The notes below the pieces were generated by a model, which made no database searches, was not told the origin of the DNA, and was given only the letters and a program-made list of their open reading frames with translations. A stretch of DNA of 64,000 nt from Heliopora coerulea. Taxonomy: Eukaryota; Cnidaria; Anthozoa; Scleralcyonacea; Helioporidae. The position numbers and the translations under genes are program-made. Location: assembly GCA_030142905.1 (NCBI GenBank), contig JASJOG010000014.1, positions 1,860,001 through 1,924,000 on the forward strand. Reading direction: 5' to 3'. Shown here piece by piece: positions 46,001 to 57,413 of the stretch; the first letter of the stretch is position 1, and the number at the start of each line of letters is the position of its first letter.

Positions 46001-49000
46001 TTGCTTAACACAGCTCTAATGTGTGAAATCGTAGAAGTGTTGAAGCGTGTTAAAGAACTGAGCGTACTTGAGAAGGACAACGTCCGAAAAGCGACTCTCA
46101 AGCCTTGTCTGCATCTCAGTAAATCGCGAGCTTGATCCATCAGTTTCCATCAGAAAACTTCAACCATTTTTAAATGCGAAAACAAGAAGAATATCTCAGT
46201 TGCTTGGGTGCAAGAAACTATATCTCTCGGATGATTGGAAAACTGTAAGAGTTATCCCAATCAACAAATCTGAAACAAGTAGTGACATGAATAATTATAG
46301 ACCGATAACTGTTATATCCGTCATTGGAAAACTGATGGAGAAGCTCGTCCACAACCTAATCTACAAATACTTGCAGTCTTCTAATCTAACTTCCAAAATC
46401 TCAGCATAGTTTTAGACTACATCATTCTACAGTTACAGCGTTACTAGATATACCAAATCAATAGTATAAGAACATGGATGTAGGACAACTAAACAGAGTT
46501 GTTTCTCTTGATCTGAAGAAAGCATTTGACACTGTAGACCATGAAACTTTTTTCAGCAAGCTTGGTATTTATGGAATAAAAGGCATTGCCCACAAATAGC
46601 AAAGGTCTTATTTATCCGAACATATTCAATATTGCCAAGTGGACAGAAAGATGTCAAAACCATTAACCATGGAGACAGGAATACTACAGGTTTCGGTTCT
46701 GGGACCATTGCTATTTCTGATATACATTAATGATTTGCCGAACAGTTTAAAGAACACACTATCTGATATGTTTGCAGATGATACTGAAATCATGACATCG
46801 AATAGCGATTTCAACAAAATTACAAACAATTTAAATGAAGATCCTGAACACATATCAAACTGGATGACATTCAATAAATTAACTTTAAATAAAAGCAAAA
46901 TTAAATATCTGATCATTGGCTCAAAACAAAAGCTTACCAATATCCAACGAGAACCGGCTGAAGATAGGAGATATGGCAATCCAAAGAGTAAACACTCCAA
47001 AATCGTTTGGCGTGATGATTGATGAGTTCCTTACATGGAGTGCACAAGCTGACCATGTAACCACAAAAGTAACAAGTGGTCTTACCATTCTCAGACGATT
47101 ACGAGATGTTGCTGACCATAATACGTTGTGGTTTAAAAATTATTAAGTCAACCATATTTTGACTATTGCTCTCATTTATGGGGATGTTTAGGAGCTACAT
47201 TATCAAATTAACTTCAAAAATTGCAAAACAGAGCTGTTCGCATTATAACCCGACTGGGTTGTAATGTTCGCTGTGAGAATGAAATAAAATCAACAGGTTT
47301 CAAAAATCTACAGCAGCAAAGAATACAACAACTTCGTATTATGATGTATAAAGTTCGAAAAAAACTACCACCGGCGTTACTGTAACCTCAAACTAATTTT
47401 ATGAAAAAATCATTTGGCAATCGAGGCGCATTGGTCTGGAATAACCTTTCATCCGAAATCTAAAATTCGGATACTGTAAGTACTTTAAAAGAAAGATTAC
47501 GCAATTATCTAATATTTAATTTCTTATCTGTATGTTATTAATGTATTAATAGGTTTTTAATCTATAAGACATAGGATTTAAATAGTTTATAATTACAATC
47601 TAAAAGTGCTGTTGGAAGAACACTACATATATTTTTCTTTTCGTTTTCTTGTATTTGTAATTATTTGGTGAAATAATCCCATGTTTAAATAAATAAATAA
47701 ATAAACAAATAAAAATGTATAAATAAATAAATAAATAGAACTAAATAAACTACACCTCTCTACCGCCATGCATAAATATAATGTAATGTGTGAAAATGGA
47801 GAATGCGTAAATGTTTTCAAATTAACTAGGTCCTACTGAACTGGGTAGAAGTGCAACTCATTAAATTCAATTTATTGCAGATACTTTAAAATGACTTGCC
47901 GATATTGGGCAAATTACACTGTAATTAATACATAATTGGAAAAGTAACTCTTCAAATAATAATTAATTTATGAAACATGTTTATGGCTACATTAATACTT
48001 GGTCACACTGATAAGGCTATGCCCATTTTTCAGAAAAAATGAATGTTTAAACCCCACTAAACATTCCTATTTAATTTTTATGCTATTCTAAGTACAGCCC
48101 AGGTGCCATGTAATTCTCAATTATTCAGATCACAGTGTTAATTTAGAGTTAACTTCTTCACATTCAAGTCTGGAATATAATAATTCACACCAAAATTGTG
48201 ATACAGTATCACATGGTGTTGAGGATTCTTTTCAACTCAACCTGATAGTTCTCAAGTTCACATCTCAAAAATAAATAATCTCAACTTCATGATTAACGTT
48301 ACAGTATTTGTCCACTTACTCAAAGACTCAGGAACATTTCTGTTATCAAACACAATATTTATAAGATCCAGGCCTCTCACGTTCAAAATTTGGCTCGAGC
48401 GGTCTATCGCACAGGCAGATTATCTTGCGTGCGCGATTAATTAACAATAAATTTTTCAATTTTCTTGCAATTACATTAATCTAATTCCGATATGAATACA
48501 ATGTCATATCAATGTTTTTTATAACAAAAGAAGAAACAGAAACGTTAAGATATTGCTTCAGTCCGAGTTGCTTTCGAATTCCTCTTGGAAAAGTTCAAAT
48601 TCACTGTCCTCACTACTGCTTTCGTCTTGGCCAAATGTTGCGTGGACCTCGTCAACAACGTTAACGGTATTTCTCACTGACGTAGTTTGATTTGGTTGAA
48701 AGACCTTTTTCCGTCTGTTTGATGTCATATATATTTAAACAGCACGCTCTATTATGGCCTCTTTCTCTTCTCTGCTCCAAAGCGGGTTGTTTCCATAGAC
48801 GATAAGGCTTTCATTCAAAGCGTTGCGGGTCATTGACAAGCGCCTATCCGAGAGGATGCTCGTGACGGTACTGAACGTTCTCTCTACTTGAGAGTTTGAG
48901 CCAGAAGTGCAAATAATTATACTGGCAATCTTGCAAAGGTTTGTGAATTCCTCGCGCCGATAACTCATTACAGACTTCCAGAGATCTCTTGCGCTTGGGA

Positions 49001-52000
49001 TTTTGGCGTAATAGCTGCGCATAAAATTCTTGAAGGATTTCCACTCTCTGGTAACGGCAACAGGGTTGAACGAAACGAACGCCAAAGGCTCTTCAAAATG
49101 CTTGGCAAGTTCCAACAGTTCATTCTTTCCATAGTCAACTTCATCGCTCCAGAATTGCGGGTCGAACCATTGCATTTTCCTGTAGATTTCACTGTTGTAG
49201 TCCGCAGATCTAGACTTCAGCAGTTGAACCAGCGAAAGGATGACTTGTCGCTTGATCTACTACACCTTTGCTATGCAAGCCTCGCGTGAAAATGGATCAA
49301 TCGCTACTTCTACCGTTAAATAACGTCGGTTTTCTTGGCGTTTTCGTTTGTTCCCTGCGGTGACGAATTCGCCACTAAGTCTTCCATCTTCTGTTGCTTG
49401 AAAGTGCTCGATGTAACTGCCAAGAAACTCATCTTCTTTTCCAATTTCGTCAATTCTTTGTGTGAGTTCAAGAACTGTCCTTGAAATGGAAAGTGGTACT
49501 TCGAACGGTAGCAGCATTTTTGATTCAAAAACCAGGGATAAAGGAACTATGTCGTCAAGCAGATCTAAATAGAGTTGAACGTAGCACATGAACTGATACG
49601 ATTTAAACTTTTTTAGAAGTCCGGCTACTTTACTGCGAGTGTTGGCATTGTGACCTCTTGTGTCAGCTTGCACGATTTCATAGGCGAGAATGTAAGCGGG
49701 CCACGTCTCCAGATGAACCTTCAAACCACGTCGTCTGTGACTGATAAATCGGGTTCCATGAATTTTGGGTAAACTGTAGAAGTCGATTCCAACGGCCTCG
49801 GCACATTCAGCGACTTCAGTTTAAATTTTCCCCGATCTTTTTGCCAAATAGAAATTTGTTGTGTAAAACTCGTCGATTGCTTTAAATTCAGGAATGTCGA
49901 ACGCGGACTTTACGGCTAGCTCCACGCGGTTATTGGCGCAATGAATCATCAATAGCCACTGTCGATCAGACTTCAACTGTGTAAAAACTCCTGTAAATTT
50001 CCCCATGTTCACACTTGCTCCATCAGCTGTAGCACTTATCACCTTGTGTCTGTAGACGTCTTCCGGCAAATTGAATGGACTCGAGCCTTGGAAAAGACTG
50101 TTGATCCCTTGAAAGATAGCATCTGCATTGCCACCCCCGAATTTCTGCATTTCAAGGAGACTTACAACCATGTAAGTCGGAATGCCATTTCTCTCACATC
50201 TTATGAGAACTAACTCTTTTTCTTTGCCAGTTTTGGGGGCTTGACTTCCGTCACTCAAAATTGACATGAAATTGGAGCTTGCTAGGATCACAGCGCATTT
50301 CTCTTGAACTGCCTCTCCAATGCAATGAACGAATTCTCGTCCAGTTCTACCGTCTTCTGTTCTTTCGATAAGGCGAACATTGTTCTCTTTTAGGCATTTT
50401 ACAAGGACACTAAAATGGCTTTGAGGCATTGTAGGTGTCATTGCCATTTCGTACGCACATTTAATTAAACTTCGGTATGCATCTCTCGTCAATTTTTGAA
50501 ACGATGTTAGAATATTGGTTTGGAGCTAGCAACAGATAAAAAAAAACATACTATTAAAAACTTTACATACGCTGAAACAATTTGGGAAAAAATTGATAGA
50601 AAATCAATCATTAACTTACCCCAGATCCACTTGCATGTTGTGGTCCAACGACAACTCTTTCATTCTCCGGTTTTGACTTCTCGAAACTTAAGGCAATACG
50701 ATGTCCCTCTCTTTCAAGATGCCGTGTAACATTATGCTTGGTGACATAGTTCGTTCCGTCAGTATAGGCTTTGATTGCTGTTTCTATTGGCCCTTTACAA
50801 TTCGGACGCGAGAAAACAGAATCTTTGTTACGGGTACAAACCTTGCACCACACAAAATTCACAAACTTTCGACTTCCTTCTTCGATCGTCTTATAACCAA
50901 TTATATTATCTTTCCCCTACTTTTTAAACGTATTAAAGTCGACTTTGTTGCCTTTGCTACCAGTCTCCATGGAGTACCATGCAACTACAAGGACGGGGGC
51001 GTTCTGAAAACAAAACAGTTTGACAGGGGGGCGGAAATTAACATTTGCGCGCGTGATTATTCACGCGCGTAACATTAGTGGAGCGCGTGCCGGCGCGCGT
51101 GCCACTAAGGCCTGAAGATCTGCACTTTTTTGGTTTCTTTTCTCGATGAAATAAAACAAACAATTAACTGCATAATGACTAGCAACATTGCAATATTTTC
51201 AAGCCAGATCACTTTAGTTTGACTGAAAAAAACTTCACAAAATCAGGTTATACCACCATTTAAAGTAAAATCCTCAGAAATTTGATTTTTTCAAAAATAT
51301 TCCCAGTTGCAAGTAACAAGGATCAAAGCAACAATCAGAATAAAAATTACCAAGCAATAAAATACATCAACATTTCAGTAGTTAGCACATATATTTATGA
51401 TATTTTGTCCAGTATTTTCATTGTGTTGACAAATACTTGTATCTCAATGTCACAATAACTGTAACACTATCTCCTATACTAAAATTAGGGTTCTGCCTTC
51501 TAAGCCAGAGCCTATAGTTTCCCTCAAGTGCTCAAATCTCTCCTAATAAAGCACCCTCTTATTCCAAGTTTTATACAGTAACTGGACAACACAGTCACAG
51601 GACTATTCACCCCAAACTGGCTCATCAAAAACTGAACTAATTCCAGCACAAAAACTGGATATCAAAAACTGTGACAAGTAACTTTAAAGGTTAAATACAA
51701 GAAAAAAAACACATCACAAGTGACCCAAAAGCCTATCTCCAATGTACAGAATGTGATGAGGAAAATTACCATGATACAGCATCTATAGGACTTAAACATA
51801 AATCCATCCCTCAATTTGTCTATGCTGACCAGTCAAATGAATGTATTTCCAAGTATCAAAGCAAACAATATATATATATACAGCAAATTGCATAAATTTT
51901 GGCAAACCTAAACATATCATAAAAAATGCATGCATAGGTAAATCTGCTATAATGAACACTTTAATCAACCTTAATACATTAGACTGGCAAAAGAATGTAC

Positions 52001-52106
52001 CAAAAAACACATGGCTTATCTTCACTGACCATTGAAGTGAGAATAAAATGGAGATATAATGGTCTTGATATGTTGATATGTTTTGTGCCATAATTTTTGC
52101 AATTTG

Positions 52107-52144
<38 letters not shown>

Positions 52145-52191
52145 TATATATATAATGTATGTATGTATAATGTATATATGTATATATGTAT

Positions 52192-52222
<31 letters not shown>

Positions 52223-54760
52223 ATGAATATATGTGTATATATATATATATATATATAAGAAGTAAAATAGACAAAATTTTTGCTGTCGCTACTCTGAGTT
52301 TCATGTGCTCAGACAATCATCAGGCAACTTTTTACCAACACTTTTTACTTTGGTGTATATATATATATATATATACAATTAAGAATCCCTTAATCTCAAG
52401 TTCTAAAATCCTTTATAGATCTTCAAGCTAAAACTCAAAAAGACTTTATTCATTCGATGCTTTGAATCACTGCTGCTTTCCTTGATAAAGGGGCAGCACC
52501 CCAAAATTTCAAGTGAATAAGTGTTTAAAGCTTTATCTTGAAGATATAATTATTTGTATCCCACATGGCTTCATTTCCTTTGTTCTTTTGGGGTGAATAT
52601 ATTCAATATCCTCTGTCAATTAACTGTCTAATTTAAGTCTGGTGGCACTTTCTGTCGGTAAATGGGGAATGCAGGGCCATAAACAATGAGGAAAAACAAT
52701 GGTATAACAATGAATTCAGATTCCCCTCTAATATTCCCCTCTGATATTGTCCCCAAATATTCCCTGTGCCACTCCTTATCTTCCTTCTAATTTAAAAAAA
52801 ATTAGGAACACCAAGCACACTTCAACAATACACATTTTAACAAGCCTTATAAACATATGTAAAACATGTCACATTTTAAATAAAACTAAGCAGTTGCTTA
52901 TATTGAATGCTCATGACTTAGCTTGGAAAAGGCTATCATCTACCTTAAATTCCTTTGTTGCTGGCCATTAATGAAGCAGTCCTTGCTTCTTTGTAAAACA
53001 TCTGAAACAGACACTTTATCTTTTCAACTAACTCTCTTGTAGGTATAAAGAGAGCTTATATACATGTGACCTGTTCAGTCGGATTTGATTTGACACTAAT
53101 TTAGTGTTCAAAAAATCTCATCTGACTCACCAATTAGTGCTTACCAAGTTCTAGCATATTAAACTAACCAAACTAATCACTTTGTCTGTACCTCTTTTGT
53201 ATTATTTCAGTGCTTTAGATGTGCATTCCGGAAAATCCACAGAACAAAAGAATCTCTTTGTAATTGTCTCTCAAATCAATCTTGCCGATGAGGAATATAA
53301 GTAAGTCATTTTGAAGCCCGTCAGGGATATGCAGTTCATTCACATATCCCCTTGTTGCCTCAAAATAACCTATACATACACTAAGTGATAAATAATAGCT
53401 ATAAACATATATAACTATATATAATAAATATAAATAGACAAGATCAAACTCTAAAAATCTTAATGTTAATACATATATATATATATATATATATAGTTTA
53501 AGTAGCAAAAGAATAGAAGTCACTAATAGTTAAATACAAGTTCACACCAGTTGTACAGATCTAATTACTCAATATACAAATATAATATATAATATACATA
53601 ATATAATATTGTGCTTTGGACTTCAAAAATAATTTTTCTAAAAAATTTTTGTGCTTTGGATTTCTAAAATAGCACCACACTAAGTAAATACATTTGGAAC
53701 TTAAAGGACTCTAAGATTAAATACTCAATCAAATGGAAAATAATTAAGTAATGTAGGGCCTATTCAAATAAAACCAAAAAATGTAACTTATACTTGCACA
53801 AAAAATTCATCATAATCTGCCATCCTAAACTAGGTTCATTGAATTTTAGAAACAAACTCATCTCAACTTGTAGACATGGAAAAAAACACTTGCTATACAG
53901 TCATTAACTATTCATAATCTTATTCCACACGCTAGATTGGTGCATGACATCATCTTTGTATATAATATCAAGTTTCCTGAGCATTAACATCAGATGCAAA
54001 AATCACCTGATGAGTGTGGTAAGCTCTGCTTACCATATGAAACAAATTTGTAGTGATTAAAATTTATATGAAGTAACCCAAGTTTGTCTTGTCTTACTAT
54101 CCCACTCTACTTTGGTATTGAGCACTCTATTCATATGTTTTCAAACCTGCTACTTATCTATGTATATATATTCGTTTATATATAGTGACTAGCTAGTAAG
54201 ATGTTTTGGTTGTTGCTCAGAGGTTCATGCTGTGAAAGTTCTGTGAAACCTGGAGTGGCATCCCTGAAGAACAACTTAAACACCTCACAAAACATAACAT
54301 TATTTAAGGTATCATGAAATCTTTTAGCCGGCACAAACTGATAAGTATATGCATACAGGATATGTATGCATATAAGCACGGGTGTAGTGCCAAAGAACAC
54401 ACTACATGTATAAAACATGCTATAACGCATTATCGGTACCTTGTTCCAAAACATGCCAAAACGATTAATAAGCATAATTTGCTTGCCACTGCCATCGGCT
54501 GCAGGTGCCATGACGCTTAAATGATTGTCGATAGCTTCATTGAAGTTCAATCTGTCCAGTTCTCTAAAAGCAGCAGCAAGATCGATTCGAAGTCTCCTGT
54601 TTTGATTCCTTGCTTGTTCACCAGTTGCAACATCATCAAGCGGTGAAAATACGAAGGGCACTGATGAAGCAAAACGACGCAAATCCTGACTTGTAAAGAA
54701 CAAGCTTTTAGAATTGGTCAAACTTGGATATACATGCTTAAAAAATTTCAAGAAAATCAT
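40100..54760 (-). CDS. Class II aldolase/adducin-domain protein, four exons
   Basis: Exons are 54760-54440, 42771-42609, 42174-41927 and 40267-40100. All junctions agree in phase (0, 1, 0) and acceptors are good (CCACTTTAG, TTTTTTTAG, CACGTCAG). The product is 299 residues, the usual size for a single-domain member. Exon 1 holds [20 protein letters not shown] and NHLSVMAP. Exon 2 has [20 protein letters not shown] and the metal-binding HLHPTY. Exon 3 has [14 protein letters not shown] (third His) and [11 protein letters not shown]. Exon 4 begins [12 protein letters not shown] and ends FMN. The three zinc-ligand histidines, lost in true adducins, are kept, so a metal-dependent enzyme is likely; the substrate is unknown. 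The basic, hydrophobic start ([14 protein letters not shown]) could be a mitochondrial targeting signal. Intron 1 is 11.7 kb and full of transposons; its donor GTACCG is non-optimal. Confidence 0.9.
40301..41880. other. Intron 3 of the aldolase-like gene, nothing else recognised
   Basis: AT-rich sequence without repeats that I could recognise. Short frames on both strands lack support. Confidence 0.5.
42548..42571. repeat. (TTTCA)n microsatellite
   Basis: Four to five TTTCA units in intron 2 of the aldolase-like gene, just downstream of exon 2 (minus strand). Confidence 0.8.
43018..43266 (-). other. 82-codon ORF in intron 1, unrecognised
   Basis: The frame starts [20 protein letters not shown], runs through [20 protein letters not shown] and [17 protein letters not shown], and stops at TGA. 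Its helical, balanced composition looks more protein-like than most chance frames here. However, I see no family, and it is upstream of exon 2 of the aldolase-like gene, where no coding exon is needed. It may be a transposon remnant. Confidence 0.25.
43370..43680. repeat. Degenerate repeat of TTTCATAT/ATATGAAA words
   Basis: Within 300 bp there are many copies of TATGAAA, TTTCATAT, TTTCACATGTGAAA and related words, often as short palindromes. They look like a decayed simple satellite or subterminal repeats of an unidentified element. Confidence 0.5.
44381..45593. mobile_element. TIR element with GGCCGATTTACA termini
   Basis: The left end reads GGCCGATTTACACTGCTTGC and the reverse complement of the right end GGCCGATTTACAGTGCGTAC. 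Similarity continues for about 70 bp (CTGTTTTTGGTT, GAAATTG, GGGTACC). Repeated CGGCACGG and GCTCGGCTCGG words lie next to the left end. Short frames inside (for example [13 protein letters not shown] near 44699) are broken. No transposase could be identified. The TTTACAC-type ends resemble those at 32437, 39632 and, more loosely, 10195. It lies in intron 1 of the aldolase-like gene. Confidence 0.65.
46040..47750 (+). pseudogene. LINE reverse transcriptase, 5'-truncated copy
   Basis: Frames on the plus strand give an RT of the Jockey/CR1-like kind: [20 protein letters not shown] then [35 protein letters not shown] (first catalytic Asp), [20 protein letters not shown], and MFADDTEI with the FADD catalytic pair near 46770. 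Then come [20 protein letters not shown] and the thumb region. Several stops and frameshifts break it. No endonuclease domain is present. An AAATA-rich tail at about 47685-47745 marks the 3' end. It is inserted in intron 1 of the aldolase-like gene, opposite in orientation. Confidence 0.85.
47751..48368. other. Intronic sequence, nothing recognised
   Basis: AT-rich intron between the LINE tail and the left end of the hAT element. No feature is supportable. Confidence 0.5.
48369..51114 (-). mobile_element. Near full-length hAT transposon
   Basis: The ends start CAGGCCTCTCACG (left) and CAGGCCTTAGTGGCACG (right, reverse complement). Both are followed by GC-rich subterminal stretches with GCGCGC/CACGCGCG words (51040-51110; weaker near 48430), typical transposase-binding repeats. 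The flanks share AAGATC, an imperfect remnant of an 8-bp duplication. The element encodes a complete-length transposase frame with stops. It is inserted in intron 1 of the aldolase-like gene on the same strand. Confidence 0.8.
48558..50972 (-). pseudogene. hAT transposase with BED-like zinc finger, nonsense-broken
   Basis: From ATG 50972 one frame continues, with a single intron (donor GGG|GTAAGT near 50609, acceptor TTGCTAG near 50525), to TGA at 48558. N-terminal BED/TTF-like finger: [17 protein letters not shown], then [14 protein letters not shown]. Catalytic region: [54 protein letters not shown]-terminal dimerisation: [37 protein letters not shown]. An acidic tail ends FESNSD. In-frame stops lie after codon 17, at about 49820, two in a row at about 49257, and at 48735. 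The frame is otherwise undisturbed, so the copy is recent. It resembles the ZNF862/KIAA1586-like hAT group. Confidence 0.88.
51115..51870. other. Intronic sequence, nothing recognised
   Basis: AT-rich, with only short frames. No terminal repeats or domains. Confidence 0.5.
51874..52130. mobile_element. Small TA-flanked MITE
   Basis: The left end (TA)nCAGCAAATTGCATAAATT and the reverse complement of the right end (TA)nAGCAAATTGCAAAAATT are inverted repeats of about 30 bp embedded in TA dinucleotides. The ~240-bp interior is non-coding. TA flanks suggest a Tc1/mariner-type MITE. Confidence 0.6.
52110..52255. repeat. (TA)n / (TATG)n microsatellite
   Basis: Long TA runs with GTATG interruptions, directly left of hammerhead copy C. 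Further short (TA)n runs lie at 52355-52374 and 53470-53495. Confidence 0.9.
52282..52328 (-). ncRNA. Hammerhead ribozyme motif, copy C
   Basis: On the minus strand: GTTGC, CTGATGA, stem II with TGT/ACA closing pairs, GAA, stem III ACT..AGT with loop CAG, TA and GCGAC. All core positions are intact. Stem II differs from copy A in sequence but can still pair. A Penelope-like trailing sequence (CTTGATAAAGGGGCAGCACC, near 52480) lies on its right. Confidence 0.75.
52440..54175. other. Intron 1, repeat debris, no gene
   Basis: The left part contains AAGGGGCAGCACCCCAAAATTT, a decayed stem-loop like those at Penelope 3' ends. Near 53230-53400 a short minus frame ([20 protein letters not shown]) is unidentified. 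The words TATTGAGCACTCTATTC near 54115 recur near 28170, 57300 and 58575 beside other Penelope copies. Confidence 0.45.
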
Positions 54761-55292
54761 TCTTCAGTAATATCAGCCAGATATTTGCAACGTCCAAGGT
54801 CGCTCCACAGTGTTGTACCTGCTTGTACAAAGAACCCAATCTAGGCATAAGTCTCCCGCACCCAGAGAGCCTGATTAAGTCGACCCTGGGGCAAAAGATT
54901 TGTAGAGCCCGTAGTGAAGCCCCCAAAACATCAAGTCAGTCAAGAGATTGGACCTACAGAGCTGTTTAGATGATCTCGGCATGGCGGGACATCCCGGTCA
55001 ACCAGAATGAATTTTATCCTGGGCTTATATGAAATAAAGAAAATGCATTTTATAAAGAGCTAAAGCTCGGAAAACTGCACAAAATGGAGGCCGAAAAGTG
55101 ATTTTCATGTTAATAGTACATGTTTTTATATTCAGCATGTGATTTCAGCTACGTAGAATTCTGTTTTCTTGTACAGTTTATACCATAACACAAAGTGAGG
55201 TTTTTGACTGGTTTATAGCATTGACCTCTGTCCTACACTGCGGGTGCTCCTAAGAAATCAACTACAGTGACTACAGCCAATGCCAAAAAAAC

Positions 55293-55338
55293 AATGGCGT
55301 CATTAGAAGTCTCTTCTCTCATGACAGATACCACCGAA
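55293..55338 (+). CDS. Possible first exon of a divergent gene
   Basis: An ATG at 55293 opens MASLEVSSLMTDTTE and meets a weak donor GAAG|GTTCGT; without splicing the frame stops at 55403. It lies 533 bp from the start of the aldolase-like gene in the opposite direction, which would allow a shared promoter region. This is weak support only. Confidence 0.2.
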
Positions 55339-55409
55339 GGTTCGTTTGTGAAAGTTTGTTTGCGTTTGGCCACTTTTCGTATCAATGATTTTCTCTCATT
55401 TTAAGCTTC

Positions 55410-56630
55410 TGGTTGTGGGGGTTTTTTTGTTAACTACCCACAAAAGAACTTGTTTGGAAGTCACTTTGTAAGTTTTCTTAATAAAATTCAAGAACTCAGT
55501 TCGCTATTTCGTTTTATTTTCGTGCTTAACTTTCAGTCTATAGATGTTGACTTTTCCCGTTTCTGATGAATGAAATGAGTCGAAATAACTGTTTTTCACT
55601 CATGGAGAGGTTAGAAAAACAAGGTGTTTGTGGACAGGAACACTTCAAGCTATCCACACGACGAAATAAAACGTTCCTGCAAAACAACGGATTAAAATGT
55701 TCCCATATCGATATTTGGGAGAAGACTTAGTGAAAAAAGTTAAGAAAATAAACTTCAAGTTTGCTGTTTTTGTTTGAAAAAAACTTACCAAACAGTGTCA
55801 AGTGGTTCTTAAGTGAGTAGTTCGGTAATAGACCCCAATCTGGACTTTAAAATGAGAAAAGTTGATCGTTTTGCAAAGCAGAAAATACGTAGCAAAAACG
55901 TAGCGTAACAAATCCTTTCCCAAACGAGCCTTCGTGCTAGTAGTAATTGATTAAAAAATCCTATCTCAGCGGTCGTCATCATAAGCAAAAGGACCACTAA
56001 TGACGCCATCACTTTTCGGAAAATTTTTAGGCAACATCCACGGTCCAGGTATATTATAGAGATCTGTGGTTTATAGCCTTTTCAGCCTGCGCAGTTCAGC
56101 CCACTTTATCCCTGTTGATAGGAATACCTTGTCTTTTCACGTTAATAATTCATCGAAAATCCATCTTGTCTTGCCGGGATCCCGGTCAACCGGGACAAGA
56201 CGTAGTTCTCCATATGAACGCAAAATAAAAATATCAAGAAGTTGTAGGTAGACCAGAGATCCCGTGTGCCCGGGATGTTCCGGCAAACCGGAATCATGTA
56301 AGTAGGCCTCGGGGAGGGTCAACGCTGACCATTATAGACATAAACTGCCTCCATCAATTTTGGATTATTTTGACAAAATAAATTCAATTAAGTCGAGAGT
56401 GTCGGAAATTTTGTCATGGACTTACCTATAAGCCTACGCACGTGGTCGTGGATAAAGTCAAAGGAGTTTTTTACTTCAACTAATGGGTACGATATCGCAG
56501 ATTTGTAGGCTGCGTTAGACACGCAAGTTTGTTTCGGGATTAAGTGAAAAGATTCTTGAAGATATTTCTAGATTTTAAGTCTTTTATTAAATATTCCTCG
56601 CTTTTTGTGGTTTTTTCCTTTGTATATACA
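55410..56630. other. Intergenic, with GC-palindrome MITE remnant at 56150-56320
   Basis: Most of this is AT-rich without features. At 56155-56310 there are palindromic words such as GGGATCCCGGTCAACCGGGA, then GATCCCGTGTGCCCGGGATG and TTCCGGCAAACCGGAA. A related ACATCCCGGTCAACCAGAAT occurs at 54987. These look like a dispersed small element or its remains. Confidence 0.45.
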
Positions 56631-56671
<41 letters not shown>

Positions 56672-57237
56672 CAGGGTCGGTCCCAAAAAAATGTATACAC
56701 ACTTTGAATGATGATAACTCACTATAACAGACTTTCTTTCGAATGCCAAGCATTTGTGAGCAATTTGGAGATGAGGAGTTTTATTTCCAGCAAGATGGAG
56801 CACCTTCCCACTACCATCCTGATATGAGAGCCTAACTTACGAAAATCCGCTGAACAGATGGATTGGGTGAAGATATAGCATTGAATTCCCCCCACGTTCA
56901 CCAGACCTCACGCCTGTGGACTTTTTTTATTGGGATACGTCAAAGATAAGGTTTGTAGCACAAAACCTGTAACAATCAATGAGTTGAGAGCAGCAATTGA
57001 AAGAGAATGCGCCCAAATACCAAATGAAATGATCATAATTCGTAATGTTTGCAATTCCATCTGTCCTCGTTATCAGCAGTGCCTGGACCACAACGGTCAT
57101 CAGTTCGAACACCTGCGATAACTCAAAAAATTCTACACTTGTCTTCTTTAACTTGGGTTATAAAACTTAGATATGTCTTGATAAACATTGTATTTATAAT
57201 CATTCAAAGTGTGTATACATTTTTTTGGGACACCCTG
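56672..57237 (+). mobile_element. mariner-like element, deleted, copy 2
   Basis: Same element as 27413-27975: inverted ends CAGGGT..GTCCCAAAAAAATG, TA flanks within a (TA)n block, and a transposase remnant containing DKVCSTKPVTINELRAAIER and CLDHNGHQFEHLR. Length is 566 bp and it is near-identical to copy 1 by eye. The shared deletion shows that this is a non-autonomous family that spread after the deletion. Confidence 0.85.
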
Positions 57238-57365
57238 TATATATATATATTTATAATACAATATAGCAAGACAGTTTCAATATTGACATTGTATAGAGTG
57301 CTCAATATCTTATAAGATAGAGCAGATAGTAAATAAATAAATACATAAATAAGTTTAAAACTCTT

Positions 57366-57413
57366 AGTTGTTACTCAGAGTTTCACGTCTCTTCAGACGA
57401 TCATCAGACAATG
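57366..57413 (-). ncRNA. Hammerhead ribozyme motif, copy D
   Basis: On the minus strand: CATTGT, CTGATGA, stem II CGTCT/AGACG with a GAAG tetraloop, GAA, stem III ACT..AGT with loop CTG, TA and ACAAC. Here stem I is TTGT/ACAA instead of TTGC/GCGA: both strands changed together and pairing is kept. The core is intact. Confidence 0.8.
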
